From Nageia nagi (taxonomy: Eukaryota > Pinophyta): a stretch of 64,000 bases of DNA. Below the pieces are notes generated by a model. The model saw only the letters and a program-made list of their open reading frames with translations. It was not told the DNA's origin and searched no databases. The DNA lies in contig JBITNC010000001.1 of NCBI GenBank assembly GCA_050084985.1, forward strand, positions 68,572,001 through 68,636,000, in the 5' to 3' direction. The position numbers and the translations under genes were made by a program. This document shows, one piece after another, positions 34,561 through 46,390 of this stretch (position 1 is the stretch's first letter; every line of letters starts with the position of its first letter).

Positions 34561-35453
34561 TTTGTATTTATCATATTTATACCTTGAATGTGCTGGTAAG
34601 TGTATCTACCATTTGTTGGATCATAGTTTGAAATGTCATCATGGTAGGATCAGATTGTGCTATTGTTTGGGATATTGTCTCAGGTGCTATTTTTGGAACT
34701 ACTATTTTTAAAGCTATCATTTTTGAAAACTGCTATTTTTTGAAATTGCTATTTTTAGAAAGTGCCCAAAAAAGTGTTTGGATGTAATATATCAAAACGA
34801 TCAACTCGAAAAGATGATCACAATGGGCTAGGTCTCCCTAATTTTTGAACTCTCGGAATCTTTTTTTATGTCTATGGGTCTATCTACTTTTGTTAACAAT
34901 TGTTGAAATGATGCATATGTTTAGTCCTTTAGCTCTAAAGGTTTTACTACCTTTGAATTGCTATTTTTGGAGGCTCTAAAAAATTGCATGTCATACATTC
35001 TACCTCCCAAATCAAGGGTTTTTGTGTGAAGGAATGATTCTAGGGTAAAGATTATCTAGTTTGTAGGCTTGTCTAAACACCCTTCCTATCCAACTTTTGC
35101 AAAGAAAGAGGTTACGAAGATGGCTTCTATGATAAGTAACTTTCGAACAGCACTTGTTGGTGCGTTATAGTTTACAGACGATCAACATAGCTTCCTACCT
35201 AATTTTCATTTATAACCTAGATAGTCTTTGATATACCTTTCGATACGTAGAGTTTGATTTTGTGTAGGGTTCTATCTAAGGCTTGGGTATTGGTGTAGAG
35301 TTTTTTGCACCTCACTTCACACATAACTTTATGGGCAAGTGTGCTTATCCAAAAATGATAGATCCTCTTGGATATTTTAAAACCCTCGGTACAGGTCTTC
35401 TAGCTTAAACCTCTAAGATTTTTTTTTTCTACAGTAGAATGGCCCTAGAAAGA

Positions 35454-35465
35454 GCTCTGATACTA
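35454..35465 (-). promoter_or_regulatory. Gypsy-2 primer-binding site
   Basis: On the minus strand TAGTATCAGAGC, one change from the initiator tRNA-Met complement TGGTATCAGAGC, lies two bases inside the 5' LTR. Confidence 0.85.
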
Positions 35466-35467
35466 GA

Positions 35468-35871
35468 TGTTACGATGCTACAAATATGAAAGAAAAATAT
35501 TGCAAAAATGTAACAAATATCAATTTGAAATATAAAAATGACAACTAATCTAGTGGAAATAACAGAGCATGTGCTGATAAATAGAATACGAAATAGCAAT
35601 AATAACAGATAAGGATAGAATTTTATTGAATAGTAACATAATCATAGGTTGCTTCGAGGAAGCTACCTCCTTACAACTTTGAAAGTGAAAATAATGTTCA
35701 AGATGCCTTTCTCCACACACTTCTACCTATTTATAATATACTAACCTTAACCTTAATAGTAATGCAAGATTGAGCCTCACCCTTATAATCATAATATTAT
35801 GGTTTACAATATTGGTCGATAATTTAATAACTAATACTAATACTAAAATGTTAAGATGTGGGATCCTAACA
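35468..35871 (-). mobile_element. Gypsy-2 5' LTR
   Basis: It is the partner of 29878-30271, with the same order of blocks: GATGCTACAAATATGAAAG, CTAATCTAGTG, CTCCACACACTTCTACC and GTGGGATCCTAA. Confidence 0.92.
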
Positions 35872-36950
35872 GGTGGAGATAAAGAGATATTTTGATAGCA
35901 AGCTTGTGATGAATGGTATGGAGAAAATAAAGATGTTGAAGCCTAAAGAAACTTTTGTTTGGTTAAAGAATTTTGCATTCCTCACCCATTAAGAAAAAGG
36001 TACATTTCCATCAAGTCTTTTATGGAATGCTACATTTGGTACCTTAATTATGATGATCTTCATTTGATGAAGAAATATAATGTTAATGATTTGCCTATTG
36101 TTCCTAAGAATATAGAACCTTATAAAGCATGTATCTTAGGCAAGCACAACAAGCAACCTTTTATTGATTCAAAATGGAGAGTATGTAGGAAACTTTAACT
36201 CTACAATCTAATTTTTGTGGTCCTTTTCATGTTTTTCTATTGGTGGAAATAAATGTATTATGACTTTCATTGATGATTACACCAAGACGTATTAGGTTTA
36301 CTTATTGAAGAATAAATATGATGCATTTCAAAAATTTAAACAGTTTCATGTTAGCATAGAAAAATAAAAAAACACTCATATAGGCTCACTTCATTATGTT
36401 AATGGAGGCAATATACTTCTCATGAATTCAAAGATTATCTTTGCCAACATGGAATCAAACTATTATTCTGTACAACCCACAACAGAATGGTGTAGTAGAG
36501 AGAAAGAATAGAACACTTTTGAATGTCGCTCATGCAATGCTATTTTTCAAGAATATGAAATTGATGTTTTAGAGTGATGTAGTTCAATGAGTAGTATTTT
36601 GAAAAATAGATGTCCTTCTCATGCTCTTAATAACCATAAGACTCCTTATGTAATGTGGTTTGGTCATCTTCTTTCATTTAGGCATCTTAGGATTTTGGTT
36701 ATACTTGTTATGTCTTAGTCCTTAAGGAACAAATAAGCAAACTTAGTGGCAGGAGTTGCAAATGCATTTTCTTGAGGTATTTAGATACTACTAAAGGTTA
36801 TAAGCTTTATGATGAAGTAAAAAAAAAATTCTCTTTGGAAGAGATGTGATATTTCTTAAATGCTTGAAGAATGACATGATTATTAAGTAGTAGCATGATC
36901 ACCTAGATAAATTTACTCGTGGAAAGTACTACATGGAAACTAATTCATTT
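35872..36950 (+). pseudogene. Copia-3 integrase remnant (right part of the element split by Gypsy-2)
   Basis: After the Gypsy-2 insertion, the pre-integrase block is recognised in a different frame (LWYLNYDDLHLMKK at 36040-36075; YKACILGKHNKQPF at 36122-36163). The integrase core follows as FIDDYTK.Y at about 36268 and YNPQQNGVVERKNRTLL in shifted frames at 36470-36520. The C-terminal piece LFGRDVIF is near 36832-36855. RT and RNase H are absent, so this end is truncated. Confidence 0.78.
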
Positions 36951-37860
36951 TTAGTTATTATTTCTTTATTTATCATTAAAATTTAAACATAAAATTAATC
37001 AATATATAATTAAAATGCATACATTATTGTTACATTTAAAATGATATTTTGAAAATGTACAGTGTTTTATTATATATATATATAAATATATAATTGCAAC
37101 AAAATTCTAGAGACATCATCTGACTAGATATATAAATTAGGTTCCCATCGCCAAATATGCAAAGATCGATTAACTAAATTTTGAAGCTAAATTCCTTTGA
37201 GCGCGTGGAGGGCGGCAATATTTCAGAGATCTCCTTATTTCAGGTTAGTTTGCTTTTAAATCTGTATAATTGTTGAGTTCTCGTGCCGAATTTGTCAGAG
37301 GAATTTTTTTCCACGTTATGAGGGCAATATTTCGCTCCAAATTATTAATCCAAAATGGAATTGGTTGAAAGATTTACAGCAGCTACTAGATGTATTCATA
37401 ATCGAACAGTGACCGAATGTTTTGGCGTCCACAATCTGAATGAAAATATTTTTTTTAGCTTATTGAGTTTCGAAATGTGGTTTGTTATTTACTGAGTATT
37501 TTTACACTGCCCAGCTAGGTTAAATTTAGCTTCATTGTCTACTCAGACAAAATGAGCAAGAAATCAGATCTGGAAGCTTTGAACTTAGGGTTTATCCTTG
37601 GTAACCTTACCTAGTAGAATATGAGTATTTTGTCTTATTGCAAATCAAATTAAGAATCCTTATTGGGTGAGTTTCTCGAAACTTCTAGGCATTTGGAGAA
37701 AATTGTGGGAATTTTATCTGCTGTAACTCAGCTTTCAGAAAATTCTGTATGTTTTCATTCGTTGAATTTTTTATGTTTTCCAAGGCATCCTATTGTCTGA
37801 CACCATAATTATTTCGAACTATAACAACTGCAATTCCGTTTCCAGTCGTAAAGGGCTTAT
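36950..37860. other. Unassigned stretch between Copia-3 and Copia-4
   Basis: AT-rich with a (TA)n run at 37068-37092, then a more balanced block at 37180-37860 without ORFs or a repeat partner in the window. A CCTTATTTCAG/GTTAGTTTG junction near 37240 resembles a splice site but has no coding support. Confidence 0.3.
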
Positions 37861-37866
37861 ATGGAT

Positions 37867-38108
37867 TGAGTAGGCACGATTTACTAAAGTAAATATGCTA
37901 AAACAAAATAATCAATAATGGAGCAAAAACTGAATCAGAGATAATAATGGAGTATATTTTATTAATATCACTCTAACATAGTACATAGATGCAATACTTA
38001 CTCACTACACACTCTCACACTTCTTCCGGACAAAACAAAAGCATACACATTCAAATTTGGAATTCAGGAATTATGCGGAATCTGAAACCAATAGTCTCAA
38101 ACTTAACA
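37867..38108 (-). mobile_element. Probable Copia-4 3' LTR
   Basis: On the minus strand it begins TGTTAAGTTTGAGACTATTG right after the purine-rich TTCTAAGGAG, as LTRs of this superfamily do. It contains an R/U5-like ATTAATAAAATATACTCC block. Its far end is a guess, since no partner LTR was found. Confidence 0.45.
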
Positions 38109-38134
38109 CTCCTTAGAAGACAGGAAATGAAACG

Positions 38135-39216
38135 TCACACACAAAACGACTGAAAACACAGCGCAGACACTGATGTGGGCAGAGACGTTGGTGTGGGTGC
38201 AAACGCTGATATGGGTGCGAACGCTAACATGAGCGTTGGCGGTGAAATAACATAACACTTCAAATCATAAGGAGAGCTTTGACTTCCAACATGATCCCCT
38301 TTCATGATGAGAGGGCTCACAAGTGACTCTCTCAGCATTAGAAACTGAGCTCTGGCAACAGCTTTTGTGAATATGTCCGCTAATTGAAATTTAGTGCCAA
38401 CCAAGTTCAAACACCTTTTTTTCAACCATGTTTTGAATAAAATGGATTTTGTTCCTAGTGAATGATACTTGTGTTATCACAAAGAAGAAATGTAGGTCCA
38501 CATTGCTTCTCATCAATCGCCTCCAAGATTTTGCAAAGCCACAAGGTTTGTGGTCGTGCTGAAGTAAGTGCTATATACTCTACCTCTGTTGAAGATAATG
38601 CCATTGTACTTTGCTTCCTAGAACTCCATGTAATCAGACCTGAACCAAGGGAGAAGCGATTTTCACTTGTGGACTTTCTATCATGTATGTTACTCCGCCA
38701 ATCACTATCACTATTATTCAAACAATTTCAACTTCTTTGAATGGGAGTTATGAATACCAAAATCTGTAGTACCTCTAACATACCTCAATATTCTTTTCGC
38801 TGCCTTCAAATGCACAATGGAAGGATCACTCATAAATTTGGCCACCAATGAAACAACATATTGTACATCAGGTCTAGTATTAGTGAGAAACATGAGACTT
38901 CCCAGTATGCTCCTAAAATCAGTCTTATTTGCTTTGGCAGCCCCATCTTCTTTACACAAAAGCTCTCCATGAGAAATTGGTGTAGCAACAGGCTTGCACA
39001 TGTCCGTCCCAAACCTTTTCAACATATCTTTGACATATTTTGATTGCAAATAAATATCTCCTCACTACTTGGGTGTACTTGCATTCCAAGGAAGTAATGC
39101 ATCAAGCCCAAATCTTTCATTTCAAATTTTTGCATCATCTTAGTTTTAAATTTATCATTCAACTTTTGATTGTTGTCCATGTATATGAGATCATCTACAT
39201 ACAAACACACAAGCAA
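38135..39216 (-). pseudogene. Copia-4 RT palm end and RNase H
   Basis: The piece 39216-39019 has LVCLYVDDLIYMDNN (catalytic YVDD) and FEMKDLGLMHYFLGMQV. The piece 39049-38714 has DFRSILGSLMFLTNTRPDVQ and LKAAKRILRYVRGTTDFGI. RNase H is 38721-38455 (SDSDWRSNIHDRKSTSENRF, STEVEYIALTSA). The tail 38425-38135 has KFQLADIFTKAV. Frame breaks separate these parts. Confidence 0.92.
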
Positions 39217-39359
39217 AATATCAATACCTTGTTGTTTGTAGTAGAGTTTTGGCTCACTTTTACTCCTATTGAATCCACACCCTTGAAAATAGTTGTCAAT
39301 TCTTGTGTATCACGCTCTCGGGGCCTACTTCAGTCCATTTAATGCCTTTTTCAATTTGT

Positions 39360-39760
39360 AGACCTGATCTTCTTTCCCTTTTTCAACAAAACTCTATGGT
39401 TGCTCCACATAGACTTCCTCATTCAAGTAGTCATTAAGAAAAGCATTTTTTACATCCATATGGTGGACTGTCCGTCTCTTATGAGCTGCGAAAGATAACA
39501 CCAGTATAACAATCTCTTGCCAAGCAACTGGTCCAAATGTTTTTTCAAAATCAATACCATATGTTTGAGTAAAGCTTTTGGCCACCAATCTTGCTTTGTA
39601 CCTCTTTACACTTCCATCACTGTTATATTTTATCTTGTAGACCCATTTAGACCCTACACATTTCTTGCCTTTTGGCAAATCATAAAACTCCCATGTATCA
39701 TTTTTTGTGATTGTATTAATCTCCTCTTGCATAGCTTGCACTCAAACATTGTGTTTACAA
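39360..39760 (-). pseudogene. Copia-4 reverse transcriptase N-terminal half
   Basis: The 115-residue segment contains MQEEINTITKNDTWEFYDLP, KWVYKIKYNSDGSVKRYKAR, LVAKSFTQTYGIDFEKTFGP and HHMDVKNAFLNDYLNEEVYV. These are the standard copia RT blocks. Expected LNG appears as LND. A shift follows at 39394 before the palm motif. Confidence 0.92.
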
Positions 39761-39824
39761 GCTTTCTCAAAATGTGAAGGTTCAAATTCTTCAACTCCTT
39801 TAAAAATGATTACCAAAGCAAAGT

Positions 39825-41158
39825 TCACAATTTCACCCTTGGGCTCTCCATCATCTTCATTCCCAACAAATTCAAATTTTCAAGTCTTGTCACCATTTGA
39901 TTCATCTCGTGGGCTTGGCTCCTAGTGAGCCTCTTGTTGAAGTTGCTATCCATCATTTGTGATGATGGATGATCTTTGAAAATTCTTTTTCCTTTATTGC
40001 ACCTGTTATTATCAAACAAAACACTTAAATCATTGTTAGTATTTGGGGAAATGGACATTGGGCTGTTTGAGGGATTTGTGGATGAACTTGAGGGAACTTT
40101 TATGTTTGGTGGGATTGCACTTTTAGAAGGCTGGACTGTATTTTTTGCAGTTTGCATATTCTTGGATTGATCGCTAACTTGCACATTTGATGAGGTGTTT
40201 TCAAGAGTACCATTATTAACAAACACCTTTTTGCTACCCCAAACTCCCCATTCATCGAAAATTGCATCTCTTAAGATAATTGTTTGATGAGTTTTGAGGT
40301 TGTACAATTTGTATCCTTTGGAGTGTTCACTATAACCAATGAACACGCATGGCTCACTTTTTGCATCAAGTTTCTTTCTCTCTGCATCAGCAATCTTCAC
40401 ATAGGCTAGACACCCAAACACCTTCAAATGAGTCACATTTGGCTTTCTTCCACACCAAGCTTCATATGGTGTCATATTCTCCAAACTTCTTGTTGGACAC
40501 CTATTTTGAATATATACGGTTGTTCTTATTGCTTCAGCCCTATAAGAATTTGTCAACCTTTTACTTTGCAACATGCTACTTGCCATCTCAGCCAAGGTTC
40601 TGTTTTTTCTTTCAGCCACCTCATTTTGTTGAGGTGCGTAGGCTTATGTCATTTGTCTTTTTATGCCCCATTCTCGACAAAAATAAAAAAACTCATTAGA
40701 ACAAAACTCACCTCCTCTATCAGTCCTCTTTAACATTTAATTCTTTTTCCACTTTGATTCTCCACAAAATTCTTAAATTCTTTGAAGCAATTGAAGGCTT
40801 CATCCTTGTGTTTGATGAAAAACACCCAACACATTCTCGAGTAATCATCAATGAAGATGAGAAAGTAAGAATTGTTACCAATACTCAATGTTTGCATTGG
40901 ACCACAAATATTGGAATGAACTAATTGAACTGGATATTGGACCCTCCATGCTTCTCCCTTTGGAAATGAGTGCCTTGCATACTTCCCCATGGCACATCCT
41001 TCACATACTTCCTTGGAGTCTTCTACCTTTGGCAATCCATACACAAGAGATGACAATGTCTTCAAATTTGCAAAATTTAGATGCCCAAATCTAAGGTGCC
41101 AAATCTGTCCTTTATTATCCACAACCACATAAGTTTTTTTCCTCTTCTCCAACAACAA
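39825..41158 (-). pseudogene. Copia-4 integrase
   Basis: The piece 41158-40730 carries IWHLRFGHLNFANLKTLS and CEGCAMGKYARHSF (zinc-binding H and C). LVHSNICGPMQTLS follows, in which the first catalytic Asp (HSD) is Asn, then FIDDYSRMCWVFFIKHKDEA. The piece 40619-39825 starts MAERKNRTLAEMASSMLQSK (catalytic Glu region), then GRKPNVTHLKVFGCLAYVK and FIGYSEHSKGYKLYN, followed by a Ser/Asn-rich linker. The change at the first Asp and the break at 40730 make it inactive. Confidence 0.92.
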
Positions 41159-41304
41159 ACTTCAATGGAAACAATTTGTTCTTTGTCATTTTGACTGTTG
41201 TGACCAGTCTATTTGGATTATTTTTGTCATAAATCATACATGCTCTATCTTCAATAACCAAGTTGAAATTTTTCTCCATCATTTGTCCTATACACAACAA
41301 GCTG

Positions 41305-44300
41305 TTCAGTTGTTATGAGCCTTTTTTAAAAGTTTTAGATCTGGAGTTCTGTTGTTGTAATTGTGAATACGCGATCAGATTTGACATAAATATTCGATGC
41401 TTTCTTCAGATATAGTCATATCAGCATATCCCTTTAGCAGATTTTTTTTCGTCGGAATGTCTTTTTAGAGTCTCTGCCTAAGAAAAAAACAATTTTGGAA
41501 ATATTTTACTGCAGAATTTGTTGATTTCAGATTTATAACTTCTATTTAGAGCAGTAGATGTAAGTCAATTGTGCAAAGTACGAGCTAGGCAGATGCCTAC
41601 TGAAGGGTAGTCAATTGTTCTTGTGATTGCGTGCCTTGACAAAACTTTTATAATTCAACGTTCAATTGTTGGATTAGTTCATGGGGAAGTAGTTGAATTT
41701 CCACAAGGGATTTATCACAAGAGAGATTGGGCTTGTCAATTTTGTTAAGGCCATCATTAGTTATTTGCTTACAGAAATGTCTTGGTTTTGAATTGACTAA
41801 CACAACATGCCCCAAAATCCAGTGATAAGTCCTCCTAATCCTAAGTCTTATCATTCGCTTAGTTTCAGTCATATTGAACCAAAGTTGAAATTCCAAAAAT
41901 TGGTTATGTTTGGAAAATCAAAAGTTGGCCTTAGGCAAGTTAGGAGAATCCAGGTACACATATGCTTCCTTTTGTGAGTTCAGCAGTTTTTGTTTATGTT
42001 TATTTCTGTACATTTTGTGCTCTAGGGTACCCTATTTGGAAGGTTTTCCTCACGGATATTTCTTTGGATTACAATATTTCGTTGTGGATAATAGTCGAGG
42101 TTAGGGTTTCTCAAATTGCTAGATATTGAAACCTTGAAATTGTAATTACTAATATAAAAATGTTGGAAATTATAATTTTGTTTTCAGTTGTTATGAGCCT
42201 TTTTTAAAAGTTGTAGATCTGGAGTTCTGTTGTTGTAATTGTGAATACGCGATCAGATTTGACATAAATATTCGATGCTTTCTTTAGATATAGTCATATC
42301 AGCATATCCCTTTAGCAGCTTTTTTTTTTGTCGGGATGTCTTTTTGGAGTCTTTGCCTAAGAAAAAAACAATTTTGGAAATATTTATTGTGGAATTTGTT
42401 GATTTCAGATTTATGACTTCTATTTAGAGCAGTAGATGTAAGTCAATTGTGCAAAGTACGAGCTAGGCAGATGCCTACCGAAGGGTAGTCAATTGTTCTT
42501 GTGATTGCGTGCCTTGACAAAACATTTATAATTCAATGTTCAATTGTTGGATTAGTTCATGGGGAAGTAGTTGAATTTCCACAAGGGATTTATCACAAGA
42601 GAGATTGGGCTTGTCAATTTTGTTAAGGCCATCATTAGTTATTAGCTTACAGAAATGTCTTGGTTTTGTTGTGACTAACACAACATGCCCCAAAATCCAG
42701 TGATAAGTTCTCCTAATCCTAAGTCTCATCATCCGTTTAGTTTTAGTCATATTGAACCAAAGTTGAAATTCCAAAAATTGGTTATGTATGGAAAATCAAA
42801 AGTTGGCCTTAGGCAAGTTAGGAGAATCCAGGTACACATATGCTTCCTTTTGTGAGTTCAGCAGTTTTTGTTTATGTTTATTTCTGTACATTTTGTGCTC
42901 TAGGGTACCCTGTTTGGAAGGTTTTCCTCACGGATATTTCTTTGGATTACAATATTTCGTTGGGGATAATAGTCAAGGTTAGGGATTCGCAAATTGCTAG
43001 ATATTGAAACCTTGAAATCGTAATTACTAATATAAAAATGTTGGAAATTATAATTTTGCTTTTCAGTTGTTATGAGCCTTTTTTAAAAGTTGTAGATCTG
43101 GAGTTCTGTTGTTGTAATTGTGAATACGCGATCAGATTTGACATAAATATTCGATGCTTTCTTCAGATATAGTCATATCAGCATATCCCTTTAGCAGCTT
43201 TTTTTTTTGTCGGGATGTCTTTTTAGAGTCTCTGCCTAAGAAAAAAACAATTTTGGAAATATTTTACTGCGGAATTTTTGATTTCAGATTTATGACTTCT
43301 ATTTAGAGCAGTAGATGTAAGTCAATTGTGCAAAGTACGAGCTAGGCAGATGCCTACCGAAGGGTAGTCAATTGTTCTTGTGATTGCGTGCCTTGACAAA
43401 ACTTTTATAATTCAACGTTCAATTGTTGGATTAGTTCATGGGGAAGTAGTTGAATTTCCACAAGGGATTTATCACAAGAGAGATTGGGCTTGTCAATTTT
43501 GTTAAGGCCATCATTAGTTATTTGCTTACAGAAATGACTTGGTTTTGTTGTGACTAACACAACATGCCCCAAAATCCAGTGATAAGTCCTCCTAATCCTA
43601 AGTCTTATCATTCGCTTAGTTTCAGTCATATTGAACCAAAGTTGAAATTCCAAAAATTGGTTATGTATGGAAAATCAAAAGTTGGCCTTAGGCAAGTTAG
43701 GAGAATTCAGGTACACATATGCTTCCTTTTGTGATTTCAGCAGTTTTTGTTTATGTTTATTTCTGTACATTTTGTGCTCCAGGGTACCCTGTTTGGAAAG
43801 TTTTCCTCACGGATATTTCTTTGGATTACAATATTTCGTTGTGGATAATAGTCGAGGTTAGGGTTTCTCAAATTGCTAGATATTGAAACCTTGAAATTGT
43901 AATTACTAATATAAAAATGTTGGAAATTATAATTTTGTTTTTGAGTTATTATGAGGCTTTTTAAAAAGTTGTAGATCTGGAGTTCTGTTGTTGTAATTGT
44001 GAATACGCGATCAGATTTGACATAAATATTCGATGCTTTCTTCAGATATAGTCATATCAGCATATCCCTTTAGCAGCTTTTTTTTTTGTCGGGATGTCTT
44101 TTTAGAGTCTTTGCCTAAGAAAAAAAACAATTTTGGAAATATTTTATTGTGGAATTTGTTGATTTCAGATTTATGACTTCTATTTAGAGCAGTAGATGTA
44201 AGTCAATTGTGCAAAGTACGAGCTAGGCAGATGCCTACCGAAGGGTAGTCAATTGTTCTTGTGATTGCGTGCCTTGACAAAACATTTATAATTCAATGTT

Positions 44301-46343
44301 CAATTGTTGGATTAGTTCATGGGAAGTAGTTGAATTTCCACAAGGGATTTATCACAAGAGAAATTGGGCTTGCCAATTTTGTTAAGGCCATCATTAGATA
44401 TTTGCTTACATAAATGTCTTGGTTTTGTTGTGACTAACACAGCATGCCCCAAAATCCAGTGATAAGTCCTCCTAATCCTAAGTCTTATCATCCGTTTAGT
44501 TTTAGTCATATTGAACCAAAGTTGAAATTCCAAAAATTGGTTATGTTTGGAAAATCAAAAGTTGGCCTTAGCAAGTTAGGAGAATCCAGGTACACATATG
44601 CTTCCTTTTGTGAGTTCAGCAGTTTTTGTTTATGTTTATTTCTGTACATTTTGTGCTCTAGGGTACCCTGTTTGGAAGGTTTTCCTCACGGATATTTCCT
44701 TGGATTACAATATTTCGTTGGGGATAATATTCGAGGTTAGGGTTTCTCAAATTGCTAGATATTGAAACCTTGAAATTGTAATTACTAATATAAAAATGTT
44801 GGAAATTATAATTTTGTTTTTCAGTTGTTATGAGCCTTTTTTAAAAGTTGTAGATCTGGAGTTCTGTTGTTGTAATTGTGAATACGCAATCAGATTTGAC
44901 ATTAATATTCGATGCTTTCTTCAGATATAGTCATATCAACATATCCCTTTAGCAGCTATTTTTTTGTCGGGATGTCTTTTTAGAGTCTCTGCCTAAGAAA
45001 AAAACAATTTTGGAAATATTTTATTGTGAAATTTGTTGATTTCAGATTTATGACTTCTATTTAGAGCAATAGATGTAAGTCAATTGTGCAAAGTACGAGC
45101 TAGGCATATTCCTACCGAAGGGTAGTCAATTGTTCTTGTGATTGCGTGCCTTGACAAAACTTTTATAATTCAATGTTCAATTGTTGGATTAGTTCATGGG
45201 GAAGTAGTTGAATTTCCACAAGGGATTTATCACAAGAGAGATTGGGCTTGTCAATTTTGTTAAGGCCATCATTAGTTATTCGCTTACAGAAATGTCTTGG
45301 TTTTGTTGTAACACAACATGCCCCAAAATCCAGTGATAAGTCCTCCTAATCCTAAGTCTTATCATCTGCTTAGTTTCAGTCATATTGAACCAACGTTGAA
45401 ATTCCAAAAATTGGTAATGTTTGGAAAATCAAAAGTTGGCCTTAGGCAAGTTAGGAGAATCCAGGTACACATATGCTTCCTTTTGTGAGTTCAGCAGTTT
45501 TTGTTTATGTTTATTTCTGTACATTTTGTGCTCTAGGGTACCCTGTTTGGAAGGTTTTCCTCACGGATATTTCTTTGGATTACAATATTTCGTTATGGAT
45601 AATAGTCGAGGTTAGGGTTTCTCAAATTGCTAGATATTGAAACCTTGAAATTGTAATTACTAATATAAAAATGTTGAAAATTATAATTTTGTTTTTCAGT
45701 TGTTATGAGCCTTTTTTAAAAGTTTTAGATCTGGAGTTCTGTTGTTGTAATTGTGAATAAGCGATTAGATTTGACATAAATATTTGACACTTTCTTCAGA
45801 TATAGTCATATCAGCATATCCCTTTAGCAGCTTTTTTTTTTGTCGGGATGTCTTTTTAGAGTCTCTGCCTAAGAAAAAAACAATTTTGGAAATATTTTAC
45901 TGCAGAATTTGTTGATTTCAGATTTATGACTTCTATTTAGAGCAGTAGATGTAAGTCAATTGTGCAAAGTACGAGCTAGGCAGATGCCTACTGAAGGGTA
46001 GTCAATTGTTCTTGTGATTGCGTGCCTTGACAAAACTTTTATAATTCAACGTTCAATTGTTGGATTAGTTCATGGGGAAGTAGTTGAATTTCCACAAGGG
46101 ATTTATCACAAGAGAGATTGGGCTTGTCAATTTTGTTAAGGCCACCATAGTTATTTGCTTACAGAAATGTCTTGGTTTTGTTGTGACTAACACAACATGC
46201 CCCAAAATCCAGTGATAAGTCCTCCTAATCCTAAGTCTTAGCATCTGCTTAGTTTCAGTCATATTGAACCAAAGTTGAAATTCCAAAAATTGGTTATGTT
46301 TGGATAATCAAAAGTTGGCCTTAGGCAAGTTAGGAGAATCCAA
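41305..46343. repeat. Tandem array of about 5.7 units of 879 bp
   Basis: Units start TTCAGTTGTTATGAGCC at 41305, 42183, 43062, 43941 (variant), 44820 and 45695. The last stops at about 46343 after AGGAGAATCCA. Periods are 878, 879, 879, 879 and 875. Units differ by a few percent. Each contains GAATACGCGATCAGATTTG, TAGTCATATCAGCATATCCC, an ACGAGCTAGGCAGATGCCTA block and CTCACGGATATTTCTTTGG. Short frames on both strands (82 codons minus, 64 codons plus) recur because the unit recurs; they resemble nothing I know. The array abuts the truncated Copia-4 at its left edge. Confidence 0.97.
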
Positions 46344-46390
46344 GTTGAGTGGAAGCCAAGTTGGGTCAAACTGGGCTACTTTGAAGCCTA

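Larger units (their letters stand above)
29878..35871 (-). mobile_element. Gypsy-2: full-length chromodomain-bearing Ty3/gypsy element (6.0 kb), decayed
   Basis: LTRs are at 29878-30271 (3') and 35468-35871 (5'), both TGTTA...TAACA/TAATA on the plus strand. GGTG flanks it on both sides (29874-29877 and 35872-35875; possibly AGGTG). It has a PBS, gag, protease, RT, RNase H, integrase and chromodomain in gypsy order. It sits inside the plus-strand Copia-3. The LTRs differ at clearly more sites than those of Copia-2, so it is older. Confidence 0.93.
38109..41304 (-). mobile_element. Copia-4: copia element lacking gag and most of protease at this site
   Basis: Minus-strand domains are in order from 41304 down: protease end, pre-integrase, integrase, RT, RNase H, 3' end. 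At 41304 homology stops abruptly in the protease block LNSLLCIGQMMEKNF, where the 879-bp array begins. The missing 5' part may be the gag at 49420-50045. Confidence 0.88.

Noticed and set aside
37180-37260. A gene 5' exon ending at a CAG/GTTAG junction
   Set aside because: No downstream exon, ORF or conserved partner supports it.
41648-45615. Recurring frames of 82 codons (-) and 64 codons (+) in the 879-bp array
   Set aside because: They recur because the DNA unit recurs. Some units have lost or shifted the frame, start codons vary, and no domain or signal is recognised.
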